Positions 23,720 through 33,755 of a stretch of 64,000 nucleotides of DNA are shown here, piece by piece. This stretch comes from Torymus aiolomorphi (taxonomy: Eukaryota > Arthropoda > Insecta > Hymenoptera > Torymidae), in NCBI GenBank assembly GCA_036365515.1, contig CM070877.1, forward strand, positions 66,662,522 through 66,726,521. The letters run 5' to 3'. Position numbers and translations under genes: made by a program. Under the pieces are notes generated by a model, which did not search any database, was not told the origin of the DNA, and saw nothing but the letters and a program-made list of their open reading frames with translations. Each line of letters opens with the position of its first letter. The stretch's first letter is position 1.

Positions 23720-23913
23720 CCTACTATACCAAGATACTTAGGTAAAGTAGGAAACAGCAATCAAGCCACTACGATGACCAGCTCGACTAGCGCAACTATG
23801 CTGACTTCGCCGTCTAGAGACAACTGGACTAGCGCAACTTCGCTGACTTCGCCGTTTAGAGCCAGCACCGCATCTCTAACACATACGACACCAAGGAAAC
23901 AGCAAACTACATA

Positions 23914-26758
23914 ATGGAGCAACACGTCGATCTCATTGAAGAATTGCAAAAAGAAGTAATACAAGAAGAAACGTCATTTCTTGATCTTAAAACTCTCAAT
24001 AAAAATATAAATAAAAAAGATAGTTTGATATTACAGGTCAATATTAGAAGTCTAAATCACAATTATACGAAATTGAATATTCTTATTAAGAGCTTGAAGA
24101 TCAAACCATATATAATTGTATGTACAGAAACATGGAATTTATCCAATCCTCACTTTTTTGCAATACAGGGATATAAATTGTACTACAACAACGGTAACTT
24201 AAATCAAAATGATGGTGTCGTTGTATATATAAAAGATTGTGTATCAGAAATTACTGAAATAATCGAAATTGGTAGACTCAAAGTATTAAACTCACGAATA
24301 AGTCTAAATAACAACAGTAATCTTGAAATTTCCGCATTATATCGATGCCATGATTTACCGCGCCTTAAATTTATTTTGAATGTAAAATCATTTATCAATA
24401 GCAAAAGAAATATCAAAAACCACCTGATTATTGATGATGAATATAGCTTAGAATTATTAGACAATATGATGGAAAAGGGTTTCTTCCCGGGTTTTATACA
24501 TAAAACTAGACCAAATGATAGTGGCGGAAGCGGTACATGCATTGACAACATGTATATAAAAGCTACATCTATAGCCACTAAAACTTTTAAACTCTCGATT
24601 CCTTTTACTGATCATTATCCACTTTTCTTGAAACTGAATAAGCCACCAAAAGTAAAACAAGAGAATATCCAGTATCACTATAATTACTATAAACTTTCAA
24701 GTATAGCCATTACAAAAAATTGGAATGTTATAGAGGCAATGCATGATCCCGATGAAGCTACCGCATTCTTGATAACTGAAATACAAGACTGTTTAGAAAA
24801 GTCTAAAGAAGCGCATAAAATAAAAAATAACAAGAGATATCCAAGGATGGATTGGATATCTAAAGCAATAATGATCTCGTGTGAAAAGAAAGAACAACTA
24901 TATATTAAAATGCGCAATGAACCAAATAATAATCTAATAAAATTAGAATATAAGAATTACACAAAGAGGTTAGACAAAGTTATTAAAGAGGCAAAAATAA
25001 AACATGAAAGAAATTTAATTAAGAACTATATCAATAATACCAAGCAACTTTGGAAATACATAAACAAAAAAATGGGAACCAACTTGAAAAAGAAGAACAC
25101 AATAAATAAGATCATTTTAAATAACAATTGCACAATAGAGGATCAGACGCAAATTGCCAATCATATGAATTCGTACTTTTGTAGATAGAATTGGAAAAGA
25201 TCTAACTAACACCATTGTAAAACTCCAGGGTAATCATTTCCAATTACCAGCATTGAACATGAATACAATTTACATTAAACCGACTAATAACGAGGAAATT
25301 CTTCAAATAATTGATAATATGAAAATAAAAAATGGTGGGGTAGATAACATTACTGCCAAAACACTAAAAATACTATCATATCAAATTGTTAATGCACTAA
25401 CACATATCTTTAATCTTTGTATTGAAAAATTAACATGGCCTCAAGCGCTTAAAACAGCTGAGGTAGTTCCTATTTTTAAATCGGGTAGTAAAATGGATAC
25501 GTCAAACTATAGACCGATATCTCTAATTTCTAGCGTAGCAAAGATATTTGAAAAAATTATATATGTTCGTTTACAATCATTTTTGGACAATAATAATTTG
25601 TTAGCGCAGAATCAATTTGGATTTATAAAAAAGAAAGTTACCAAAGATGCTCTTAGTTACTTAATGAACATAATCTATAAGAAATTAGACAAAAGTAAAC
25701 CAATAGCTATTGCATTTTTAGATCTAGCAAAAGCTTTTGATACTGCCAACCATGCTATTCCTTTAGACAAATTATATAATTATGGAATAAGAGGTAAAGC
25801 GCATGCACTTATATCTAACTATCTTAGTAACAGAAAACAAAAAGTAAGAATAGGGACAACTGAAAGCTATTATGAAACGATAACTACAGGTGTGCCGCAA
25901 GGTACTATACTAGGGCCACTCTTATTCATAATTTACGTAAACGATTTACTAACAAACAGAACAGATAGTACCATCTCATATGCGGATGATACAGCTATTA
26001 TTTCAACAGATGATAACTGGGAGAAAGTTGAAAATAAAATGAACAAGTACTTAGAAGATATAAATATCTGGCTAGCACTTAACAAACTATCACTAAATAT
26101 AAAGAAAACTGTGTACATAACTTTTGGTAACTATTGTGATAGTGTTCCCGAAGATATGAACATACGCATACAGGGTACTAAATTGAGCAGGGTAGAATAC
26201 TGTAAATATCTAGGTATAATTATTGATTATAGGCTAAAGTGGGATAAACATATTGAATATATAATAAAAAAAACTAAATATATAATATATATACTGTACA
26301 AGTTATCAACATATATGCAATCTGACACACTTAAGATAATATATTATGCATTTTTTCATAGTGTCATTAGCTATGGAAATATTGCATGGGGTGGTGCATA
26401 TAGAAACAACTTAAAATTACTACAAAACATCCAAAATAGGATTTTAAAAATTATAAACAAAAATATTTTCAATCGAGACAACCCCTTGAATCTAAAACAA
26501 ATTTTTGCTTACGAATGTGTAACGTATCATTATAATGAACTTAGAAATTTAAACTTAACATCGACTAACAAAACTAGAAATAAACTTATAATACCACTAA
26601 AGTGTTCGAAAATTGTTAGTGATAAAGATAACTATGTCAGAGCGATACAAGTATTTAATTGTCTTCCGATATCTAATCCAAATCTTAAAGTTCTAGATAT
26701 CGCAAAAAATTATAATAAGAAAAAGCTAAAAATTTGGATTGGTACTAATATATTCTAG
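23914..26758 (+). pseudogene. LINE ORF2: APE endonuclease and reverse transcriptase
   Basis: The endonuclease part (23914-24,640) has VNIRSLNHN, the catalytic CTETW and a terminal DHYP motif. The region that normally holds GDFN reads HLIIDDEYSLELLD, so those residues are deleted. The RT part has NYRPISLIS, QFGF, motif A FLDLAKAFDTANH, motif B GVPQGTILGPLLF, and catalytic YADDTAI near 25,978. A C-terminal region follows to 26758. One frameshift in a T run near 25,176 splits the ORF at 25188/25253. ORF2 nicks target DNA and copies the RNA in place. With the frameshift and lost GDFN this copy is dead. Confidence 0.87.
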
Positions 26759-26765
26759 AATTTAA

Positions 26766-26811
26766 ACAAAAAAAATAAATAAATAAATTAAATAAATAAA
26801 TAAATAAAAAT
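26766..26811 (+). repeat. AAAT-type microsatellite after LINE ORF2
   Basis: Repeated AAATAAATAAAT units directly after the ORF2 stop, distinct from the terminal (TAAA)n tail at about 27,003-27,040. Confidence 0.8.
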
Positions 26812-27003
26812 TTAACCTTCCAGTATGGGTGAGATAATCAATGTGGACAAAATATATTATTTATAGTGAAATCTTTAGTTTTAAGTACACCGGACCTATG
26901 TACAGGTAGCTATGTCTACCTCTATAGGATGTTTGCTGCTTCAGACATGTAACTATGTCCTGAAGTAAGCAATAACATGTAATACAACATGTACTACTCT
27001 GGT

Positions 27004-27039
<36 letters not shown>

Positions 27040-27217
27040 AAGTAACGTTTTCAATTAAAAAATAATAAATACACACAAACTAAATTATTTATATAATCCT
27101 TGTTATTATAAGTTAATTGGGTTACTGGAAAATTAATATAAATAAAATTAACTTCAATATTCATTTGAAGTAATATAAATATACCATATTTACAAATATT
27201 ATGTTATTTTATACAAT

Positions 27218-27223
27218 CGTATA
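27218..27223 (+). repeat. Left 6-bp target duplication of Polinton 1 (CGTATA)
   Basis: CGTATA directly before the element end AGTAGGTAAGCTGGACT; repeated at 40777-40782. Confidence 0.85.
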
Positions 27224-27239
27224 AGTAGGTAAGCTGGAC

Positions 27240-27372
27240 TGGTCCTAGCGCACTGCGCCTGAACCCGTCCACCATTTTTGGTCGGGATTTTCGACGAGCG
27301 AAAATCGAGTGCGCCAGAACTCGTCCACGTTCTAGCGCACTGCGCCAGAACCCGTCCAGCATTTTTGATCGC
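27240..27372 (+). repeat. Subterminal GCGCCAGAACCCGTCC repeats, left end
   Basis: Three tandem, diverged units of about 50 bp, each with a GCGC(A)CTGCGCC...CCCGTCCA block and a following TTTTT(G/C)ATCG...GCGAAAA block. The inverse set is at about 40,640-40,765. Placement just inside the ends suggests binding sites for an end-recognition protein; inference only. Confidence 0.6.
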
Positions 27373-27522
27373 GATTTTCCACGAGCAAAAATTCACCATC
27401 ACGCGCGACAATCCCACTGTCGTGCGCACCGACAATTTTTAAAACTGCACGCTCAAAGCGAGAGCGCGAGCAGCGAGAGAGTGCGCATGCATACTGCGAG
27501 ACTGCACGCGTTCGCTCGCAAT

Positions 27523-27675
27523 TTATTTTAATCTTTTATACTTATCGCGTTCGGGTAAAGAATTGGTATTCGTGGAGTACTTTTGAGAATACCGTTTCAA
27601 TTTTGAATCCTCCTTTTTCTCCTGTTTAGAATCAAGAAGAGGAGTATACGGGCTTGAACTTAAGTTTTGACCCAT
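27523..27675 (-). CDS. Small MGQN-type protein, left arm copy 1
   Basis: A 50-codon ORF starting MGQNLSSSPYTPLLDSKQ and ending STNTNSLPERDKYKRLK. The start MGxxxS fits an N-myristoylation signal. The rest is polar, lysine/serine-rich and probably disordered. Codons upstream of the ATG (GLGVNASFVSLTSNK) are also open and conserved between copies, but no upstream ATG exists. Five related copies occur in this element and a tail-like relative at 56095-56238. I do not recognise the family. A membrane-anchored role is inferred from the motif only. Confidence 0.5.
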   Translation of the reverse strand: MGQNLSSSPYTPLLDSKQEKKEDSKLKRYSQKYSTNTNSLPERDKYKRLK

Positions 27676-28290
27676 CTTGTTTGACGTCAGGGACACGAAT
27701 GATGCATTTACTCCCAATCCATAGACGTCTCGCACGTTTCGTAGAATTTTTTCAGCAGTTTAAGGTTATGAAGTGCACAGCTGGTTTTGTAGGCGCCCTC
27801 GTGGTTTGGGCAAACTGTTACAAACTTGATCTTGTCCAACGGTGGAAAACCCATCTCCGTTACATCGTGGACGTTGAATTTGAAACATTCGAGCTATTTT
27901 TTCTTGATGGAGCTCACAACGAGTATCTGACTAGAATCATGCAGACATTCTCGAAGACCACTTCCGATGTCAGTGTAGGGACGGTTACCTGACTTCCAAG
28001 AAATACCGTGATAGAACTTCTTCAGCCAAATATTTTCTCCCTTATACAGTCAAACATAGAATTCTACGAAGCCCATTAACCCTACTGAGCCAGAAGCCCT
28101 ACTAAACCAGAAATCTCCTCACAATTTCGAGCTCATCTAAACGCGAGCTCTCGTATAGCTTGATGAGATAGCGCGACAATCCCACTGTCGTGCGTACCGA
28201 CAATTTTTAAAACTGCAAGCTCAAAGCGAGAGCGCGAGCAGCGAGAGAGTGCCCATGCATACTGCGAGACTGCACGCGTTCGCTCGCAAT

Positions 28291-28443
28291 TTATTTTAAA
28301 CTTTTATACTTATCGCATTCGGGTAAAGAATTGGTATTCGTGGAGTACTTTTGAGAATACTATTTCAATTTTGAATTCTCCTTTTACTCCTGTTTAGAAT
28401 CAAGAAGAGGAGTATAAGGGCTTGAACTTGAGTTTGGACCCAT
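28291..28443 (-). pseudogene. Small MGQN-type protein, left arm copy 2, broken
   Basis: Same frame and length as copy 1 but starting MGPNSSSS and with two in-frame stops (after the LLDSKQE block and near KLK). It lies in the extra tandem block found only in the left arm. Confidence 0.55.
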
Positions 28444-28932
28444 CTTGTTCGACGTCAGGGACACGAATGATGCATTTACTCCCAATCCATAGACGTCTCG
28501 CACGTTTCGTAGAATTTTTTCAGCAGTTTAAGGTTATGAAGTGCACAGCTGGTTTTGTAGGCGCCCTCGTAGTTTGGGCAAACTGTTACAAGCTTGATTT
28601 TGTCCAACGGTGGAAAACCCATCTCCGTTACATCGTGGACGTTGAATTTGAAACGTTCGAGCTATTTTTTCTTGATGGAGCTCATAGCGAGTATCTGGCT
28701 AGCATCATGCAGAGATTCTCGAAGAACACTTTCGATGTCAGTGTACGGACGGTTACCTGACTTCCAAGAAATACGGTGATAGAACTTCTTCAGCCAAATA
28801 TTTTCTCCCTTATACAGTCAAACATAGAATTCTACGAAGCCCATTAACCCTACTGAGCCAGAAGCCCTACTAAACCAGAAGCCTCCCCAGCTCGTATAGC
28901 TTGATGAGATAGCGCATATTTAAAATTAATGA

Positions 28933-29088
28933 CTACTTTAATCTTTTATACTTATCGCGTTCGGGTAAAGAATTAGTATTCGTGGAATACTTTTGAGAAT
29001 ACTGTTTCCATTTTGAATCTTCCTTTTTTTTCTCCTGTTTAGAATCAAGAAGAGGAGTATAAGCGCTTGAACTTGTGTTTTGACCCAT
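28933..29088 (-). CDS. Small MGQN-type protein, left arm copy 3
   Basis: A 51-codon ORF, MGQNTSSSAYTPLLDSKQ to PERDKYKRLK, with one extra Lys against copy 1. Upstream on the minus strand lies the promoter-like module at 29,250-29,315 (TATA on the inverse of CTTATAG, with GAA/TTC boxes beyond), and the same order is found in the right arm. Confidence 0.55.
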   Translation of the reverse strand: MGQNTSSSAYTPLLDSKQEKKKEDSKWKQYSQKYSTNTNSLPERDKYKRLK

Positions 29089-29249
29089 CTTGTTCGACGT
29101 CAGAGACACGAATGAAGCATTTACTCCCAATCCATAGAAGTCTTTTTCGTTCACGTTTCGTAGAATTTTTTCAGAAGTTTAACGTTATGCACGTCCTCCT
29201 GGTGTTTGGCCGTATGAGTGAATGAGGCCATTCGGGCACAGCAGCTCCT

Positions 29250-29320
29250 CTTATAGCGCTCTTCCAGCCCGCGAATTTTCGGAGAGGGGAGAGAACCTTC
29301 CAGAGCAGCAGCGGTGGTGG
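29250..29320 (-). promoter_or_regulatory. Heat-shock-type promoter module, left arm
   Basis: On the minus strand: GGAAGGTTCTCTCC, then CCGAAAATTCGC, then GGCTATAAGAGGAGC-like. GAA and TTC boxes two bases apart precede a TATA box, the arrangement of insect heat-shock promoters. It reads toward the MGQN copy at 28933-29088. A second, weaker module lies at about 29,525-29,585. Confidence 0.5.
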
Positions 29321-29900
29321 TAAACCAAGGAGTGGGGGAAGCAGCCACGGCTATAAGAAGCGGTGCAGCAGAGACAGCGGCACAGTCGAACTCTTCGTTG
29401 TCAGCCAGCAGCAAGTCCTGGACACCTCAGCCATGAACTACTCCCGGTGGACGGCTCTTTCTGCAGGTCCTCCTGGTGTTTGATCGGATGAGTGAATGAG
29501 GCCAACCGGGCACAGCAGCTCCTCTTATAGCCCTCCCCGAGCTTGACAATTTTCAGAGAGGGGAGAGAACCTTCCAGAACAGTAGCGGTTGTGGTAAATC
29601 AAGGAGTGGGGGAAGAACGATAACATCATCATGGCCGCTCGCTGTGCTTATATATACGATGAATAGCAGCAATGAGAGACCGTTACGCAACACACCCATA
29701 TTTATAGTGAGAGTGCGTGAGCATGGAAACTTCGAGATGTGTTCCACGGAATCCTCCGCCAGTAGCAAACCGTCTCGAATGTTCTTATTGCTACACACCC
29801 GAATATTCGAGGCGAATTCCACGTGGAATTCTGCGAACTCCGCATTAGTCTCTCTCCCCCTCACTTTCTCTCTCTCGCTCTCTCTCTGTCTCTATCCATC

Positions 29901-30347
29901 ATGAACCGGGCCTCCGTGTCGATTCTTCTGGAGGACCTCATCAACGGGGACATGGAAGAGGATATCCTCCAGGAGTTGATAAATCACACAAACGGGAGCA
30001 AGACCGCTCGGGAGCCACAACAGGAGCAGGAAGAGCAACAGCAGTAGCAGGAACAACAGCAGTCGTTTGCCCTCGTAGCAGCCATCAGCCTCCTCCTGAT
30101 CGACGTCGATGCTACCGCCGCCGTCCTACCCGCCGCTGCCGTCCTCCTTGTGGCAGCAGCCACCGCTGCTATCATCGCCTTCACCAGAACCGGTCTTCTC
30201 CTCGACACAGCGGCCATCCTGCCAGCCTCCGCTGCTGTCGACGCCGCAGTCGTCCTAACACCCGTCACAGCCACCACTGCTCTCGACGCTACCACCGTCC
30301 ATCTCGCCTCAACCACCGGAGAGGGTGATCCTTCTCGATTGTTCTAG
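29901..30347 (+). pseudogene. Ala-rich ORF with an in-frame TAG shared by both arms, left copy
   Basis: ATG at 29901 opens MNRASVSILLEDLINGDMEE and an EQEEQQQ tract, meets TAG at 30045-30047, then continues open in the same frame to 30347 as a hydrophobic Ala-rich stretch (ALVAAISLLLIDVDATAAV). The right arm (38655-38206, minus) has the same TAG. The frame after the TAG is GC-rich and could be open by composition. The first 48 codons look more protein-like. No family recognised. Confidence 0.35.
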
Positions 30348-30558
30348 GAGGATCCGGCTTAAGAACCCGCACCTCGGTCTCTCTTACAAGTGCAAAAATG
30401 GGAAATGATTAAAATGCACAACAAAATGAAGGGAACGGATACCAGTGTATTTAAATAAAAAAAATAAAACTATGTAATGAGCTAGAGAGCAGCTGGTGAC
30501 CGTATTACAAATACACTTCCTATACTGGATGCACTTACAAAGTGTATTGAAGGTTGTA

Positions 30559-30607
30559 GAAGGTTCTCGAAGCTTCTCGAATACTCAATGTTGTGGTAGT
30601 GACGTCA
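30559..30607. promoter_or_regulatory. Five-box heat-shock element plus CRE palindrome, left arm
   Basis: 30559-30581 holds five perfect alternating boxes, GAA, TTC, GAA, TTC, GAA, each two bases apart, a textbook HSF site. TGACGTCA, a full CRE palindrome, follows at 30600-30607. Both are kept in the right arm. They lie between the 3' end of the DUF8207-type gene and the Ala-rich ORF. Confidence 0.6.
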
Positions 30608-30898
30608 GAGGCTTAGCGTAGTAGAAGTTATGAATGGAAGCCGTATTATACCAGTGTTTATATTTACTCTATTGTATATAAACACACGCACGTGCTTTCA
30701 TATCTATTTATATTTACTATTAATATTTTGCTGCTTCGAATGCAGATTTTATATATGTTACAGTATGTTATTTTGCGCGATACACGATGCGAGTACGAAC
30801 GCGTGCATAAATGCGGGCGTATATGTGTGTTATAATGCATGGTGTAATATGTGGTGTAAAAGTACAAACGTGTATGTGTGTGGATATATATTATTATA

Positions 30899-31236
30899 AT
30901 TTTTTATTGAGGGTGTAGTGAATTCGTACACCATAGATCCTTTCGAGCATCATAAATTTATTGATACACCGACGTTTCGGGAGTATAATTAACTCCCCTT
31001 ATCAAGGCATTCGAGGGGGTATATCAATTTACAAATTTATAAAGCGGCCATAGCGTGGACTATATTGATATACCACCTCGAATGCCTTGATAAGGGGAGT
31101 TAATTATACTCCCGAAACATCGGTGTATCAATAAATTTATGATGCTCGAAAGGATCTATGGTGTACGAATTCACTACACCCTCAATAAAAAATTATCATT
31201 GAATGCGAGCAGCTTGGGAGAGCAATAACCTTTTGA
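30899..31236. mobile_element. 338-bp inverted pair of Penelope pseudo-LTR fragments
   Basis: Two inverted copies of a segment (30,909-31,029 and 31,065-31,190) meet at a short centre. Each has CTTGATAAGG, a GGGAGT/ACTCCC stem and GAAAC, the hammerhead-like Penelope motif. ATATATTATTATA borders both sides (30886-30898, 31237-31249). The right arm has this 13-mer once (37607-37619) and no insert, which gives the empty site. Confidence 0.8.
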
Positions 31237-31311
31237 ATATATTATTATAGCTTAGACTTAGCGAATATTGCCATTATTTAGATAATTTAGTATAATATAA
31301 CATTTCAAACA

Positions 31312-32364
31312 TTAAATTATGATTCCAGCATTGCGAAGTTCGCTGAGAATATAACGGATTTCATCAGAGTTAGTTCTTATTCCCATATTTTGCTCAGCAA
31401 TGAGTACTCGTAAGCGATTAGCTAATTTGTTAGGATCATCCCAGACGTCGAGTTCATATGCAGTTGTAACAGCCGTACCTTCTTCTTCTTCGTCACTAGT
31501 CCACTTTTCTCGTTGGTATTTCGAACGAATAAAGTTATTACCTTCAAAGCGCTCCCGTGCTTCTTGATCATGAATGATTTTGGGTGAATATTCATTAGTT
31601 GAGGAATCTGATATATCTTCACTAGAATGATCAGCTTCGTAATAACTATCGGTCTTATTAGTAGTTAGAAGATGGAAGTCAATTTGAGTATCTGGTTCAA
31701 CAGTTACAAACTTCTTTAGAGGATTGACTATTGTTTCAAATATCTTTTTGGCTATCACTGCATTAGTTTGCTCAACCCTTTTACGTTTCTCTCTTGCATT
31801 TTCAGCTTCGTTAACAATATCTTCTCGAGATAATGTCGAGTCACTTTGTACAAACGACTTTTCGAACATTGGAGCAATAAAATTATAAAATTTTTTACTC
31901 TTTAGTTTTCGAATCGGCTTATTCATGCAATAGTGCTTTTTGTGAGCGCTTGAAACTTCCATAATCATGCGATAATTATCCAAATCATTTGAATTGATAA
32001 GACTTTCATCCGAAAGTTTTTTGAATAGTAATTGTAATAATCCTGCAGACAAACGATAGTTCCGATCCTTTACCTGGACAAAGTCCCTTTCAAACTTTAT
32101 TGGTGAATTTCCGATCATAAGTGAATTTCCTCGCTTGTAAACACATATTGTTACATATTTCTTGACTAGTTTTTCAAATTTATAATTATTAGAATTAGGC
32201 ATGTTATTACGGCCAGGTCTCATATTATATAGTTGAATTTCAGAAGTTTCCATATCATTAGTTGTATCGAAAAATTCAGCGCATTTTGTCAAACCTAATA
32301 AAGACTCTGATTGTTGTAATATAGCATCCTGAAACTTGCTAATAACATTCTGTGCATTTGACAT
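31312..32364 (-). CDS. DUF8207-type protein, left arm copy
   Basis: A 350-codon open gene that begins MSNAQNVISKFQDAILQQS. Its core, YRLSAGLLQLLFKK with DLDNYRMIMEVS and KHYCMNKPIRKLKSKKFYNF, resembles a domain common in insect and other animal proteins encoded beside PolB genes, which I take as DUF8207. The tail is acidic, with a final helix-rich segment around TNSDEIRYILSEL. Function is unknown; a role in element replication or packaging is inferred from company only. It lacks 13 codons present in the right-arm copy (around LNENSRRYLDN) but stays in frame. Its start faces the element centre and the 41-bp satellite. Confidence 0.72.
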   Translation of the reverse strand: MSNAQNVISKFQDAILQQSESLLGLTKCAEFFDTTNDMETSEIQLYNMRPGRNNMPNSNNYKFEKLVKKYVTICVYKRGNSLMIGNSPIKFERDFVQVKDRNYRLSAGLLQLLFKKLSDESLINSNDLDNYRMIMEVSSAHKKHYCMNKPIRKLKSKKFYNFIAPMFEKSFVQSDSTLSREDIVNEAENAREKRKRVEQTNAVIAKKIFETIVNPLKKFVTVEPDTQIDFHLLTTNKTDSYYEADHSSEDISDSSTNEYSPKIIHDQEARERFEGNNFIRSKYQREKWTSDEEEEGTAVTTAYELDVWDDPNKLANRLRVLIAEQNMGIRTNSDEIRYILSELRNAGIII

Positions 32365-32520
32365 GTTTATGCTTCAAGAGTTGAGCATCAACTTAATAAA
32401 TATATATATAGCCAAAATCCTTTTTTAGCATAGAGCAACCCTTTAATACATTTATGTCATAGAAGGACTAGTTTTATATTCTAAAATGATGCCCTATTAT
32501 GCTTTTATGCCCGAGTAGAA

Positions 32521-33735
32521 CCTTTTTTATGTCATAGAATGACACCTTTTAAACAGTAACACCTTTTTTATGTCATAGAGTGGCATCTTTTAAACAGTAA
32601 CACCTTTTTTATGTCATAGAGTGACACCATTTAAATAGTAACACCTTTTTTATGTCATACAGTGACATCTTTTAAACAGTAACACCTTTTTATGTCATAG
32701 AGTGACATCATTTAAACAGTAACACCTTTTTTATGTCATAGAGTTACACCTTTTAAACAGTAACACCTTTTTTATGTCATAGAGTGACATCTTTTAAACA
32801 GTAACACCTTTTTTATGTCATAGAGTGACACCTTTTAAAAAGTAACACCTTCTTTATGTCATAGAGTGGCATCTTTTAAACAGTAACACCTTTTTTATGT
32901 CATAGAGTGACACCTTTTAAACAACAACACCTTTTTTATGTCATAGAGTGACACCTTTTAAACAGTAACACCTTTTTTATGTCATAGAGTGACACCTTTT
33001 AAAAAGTAACACCTTTTTTATGTCATAGAGTGGCATCTTCTAAACAGTAACACCTTTTTTATCTCATAGAGTGACACCTTTTAAACAGTAACACCCTTTT
33101 TATGTCATAGAGTGACACCTTTTAAACAGTAACACCTTTTTTATGTCATAGAGTGGCATCTTTTAAACAGTAACACCTTTTTTATGTCATAGAGTGACAC
33201 CTTTTAAACAACAACACCTTTTTTATGGCATAGAGTGACACCTTTTAAACAGTAACACCTTTTTTATGTCATAGAGTGACACCTTTTAAAAAGTAACACC
33301 TTTTTTATGTCATAGAGTGGCATCTTTTAAACAGTAACACCTTTTTTATCTCATAGAGTGACACCTTTTAAACATTAACACCCTTTTTATGTCATAGAGT
33401 GGCACCATTTAAACAGTAACACCTTTTCTATGTCATAGAGTGACACCTTTTTAAACAGTAACACCTTTTTTATGTCATAGAGTGACACCTTTTAAACAGT
33501 AATACCTTTTTATGTCATAGAGTGACACCTTTTAAACAGCAACACCTTTTTTATTTCATAGAGTGACACCTTTTAAACAGTAACATCTTTTTTAGGTCAT
33601 AGAGTGACATCTCTTATACAGTAACACCTTTTTTATGTCATAGAGTGGCATCTTTTAAACAGTAACACCTTTTTTATTTTATAAAGTGACACCTTTTAAA
33701 CAGTAACACCTTTTATGTCATAGAGTGACACCTTT
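32521..33735 (+). repeat. 41-bp satellite, about 30 units
   Basis: The unit reads CTTTTAAACAGTAACACC then TTTTTTATGTCATAGAGTGA and CA. About 30 head-to-tail copies with few changes. Marker variants (CAACAACACC, AAAAAGTAACACC, ATCTCATAG) recur 287 bp apart (for example 32921 and 33208), so seven units were duplicated as a block. Each unit has two AAGGTGT(T/C)AC half-motifs on the minus strand. The array lies upstream of the left DUF8207-type gene. Confidence 0.9.
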
Positions 33736-33755
33736 GTATATCATTTTAATAATTA

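Larger units (their letters stand above)
22370..27040 (+). mobile_element. Non-LTR retrotransposon (CR1/Jockey-like), nearly full length
   Basis: Two ORFs follow a short 5' UTR beginning about 22,370 (CGCCAAGATGGCGTCGGAAG). The 3' UTR has an inverted pair of short motifs (TATGTACAGGTAGCTATG) and ends in a (TAAA)n tail at about 27,003-27,040. ORF1 is a zinc-knuckle nucleic-acid-binding protein; ORF2 has an APE endonuclease and reverse transcriptase. The clade is CR1/Jockey-like by ORF layout and RT motifs; I cannot be more exact. No clear target duplication was found. Confidence 0.85.
27224..32478 (+). repeat. Left long terminal inverted repeat of Polinton 1
   Basis: Pairs with 36330-40776. 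It is longer than the right arm because of an extra copy of a roughly 700-bp block (27.5-28.15 kb repeated at 28.18-28.9 kb) and a 338-bp Penelope fragment at 30899-31236. The inner border is the shared AACTAGTCCTT(C/T) sequence at about 32,460-32,478. Confidence 0.82.

Noticed and set aside
27654..27992. Plus-strand ORF of 112 codons, repeated at 28422 and inverted at 40021
   Set aside because: It is antisense to the MGQN genes and the conserved region upstream of them, repeats only because the DNA repeats, and matches no family.
32521..33735. CRISPR-like array of evenly spaced repeats
   Set aside because: The 41-bp units are directly joined with no unique spacers, there are no cas genes, and the setting is a eukaryotic element; it is a satellite.
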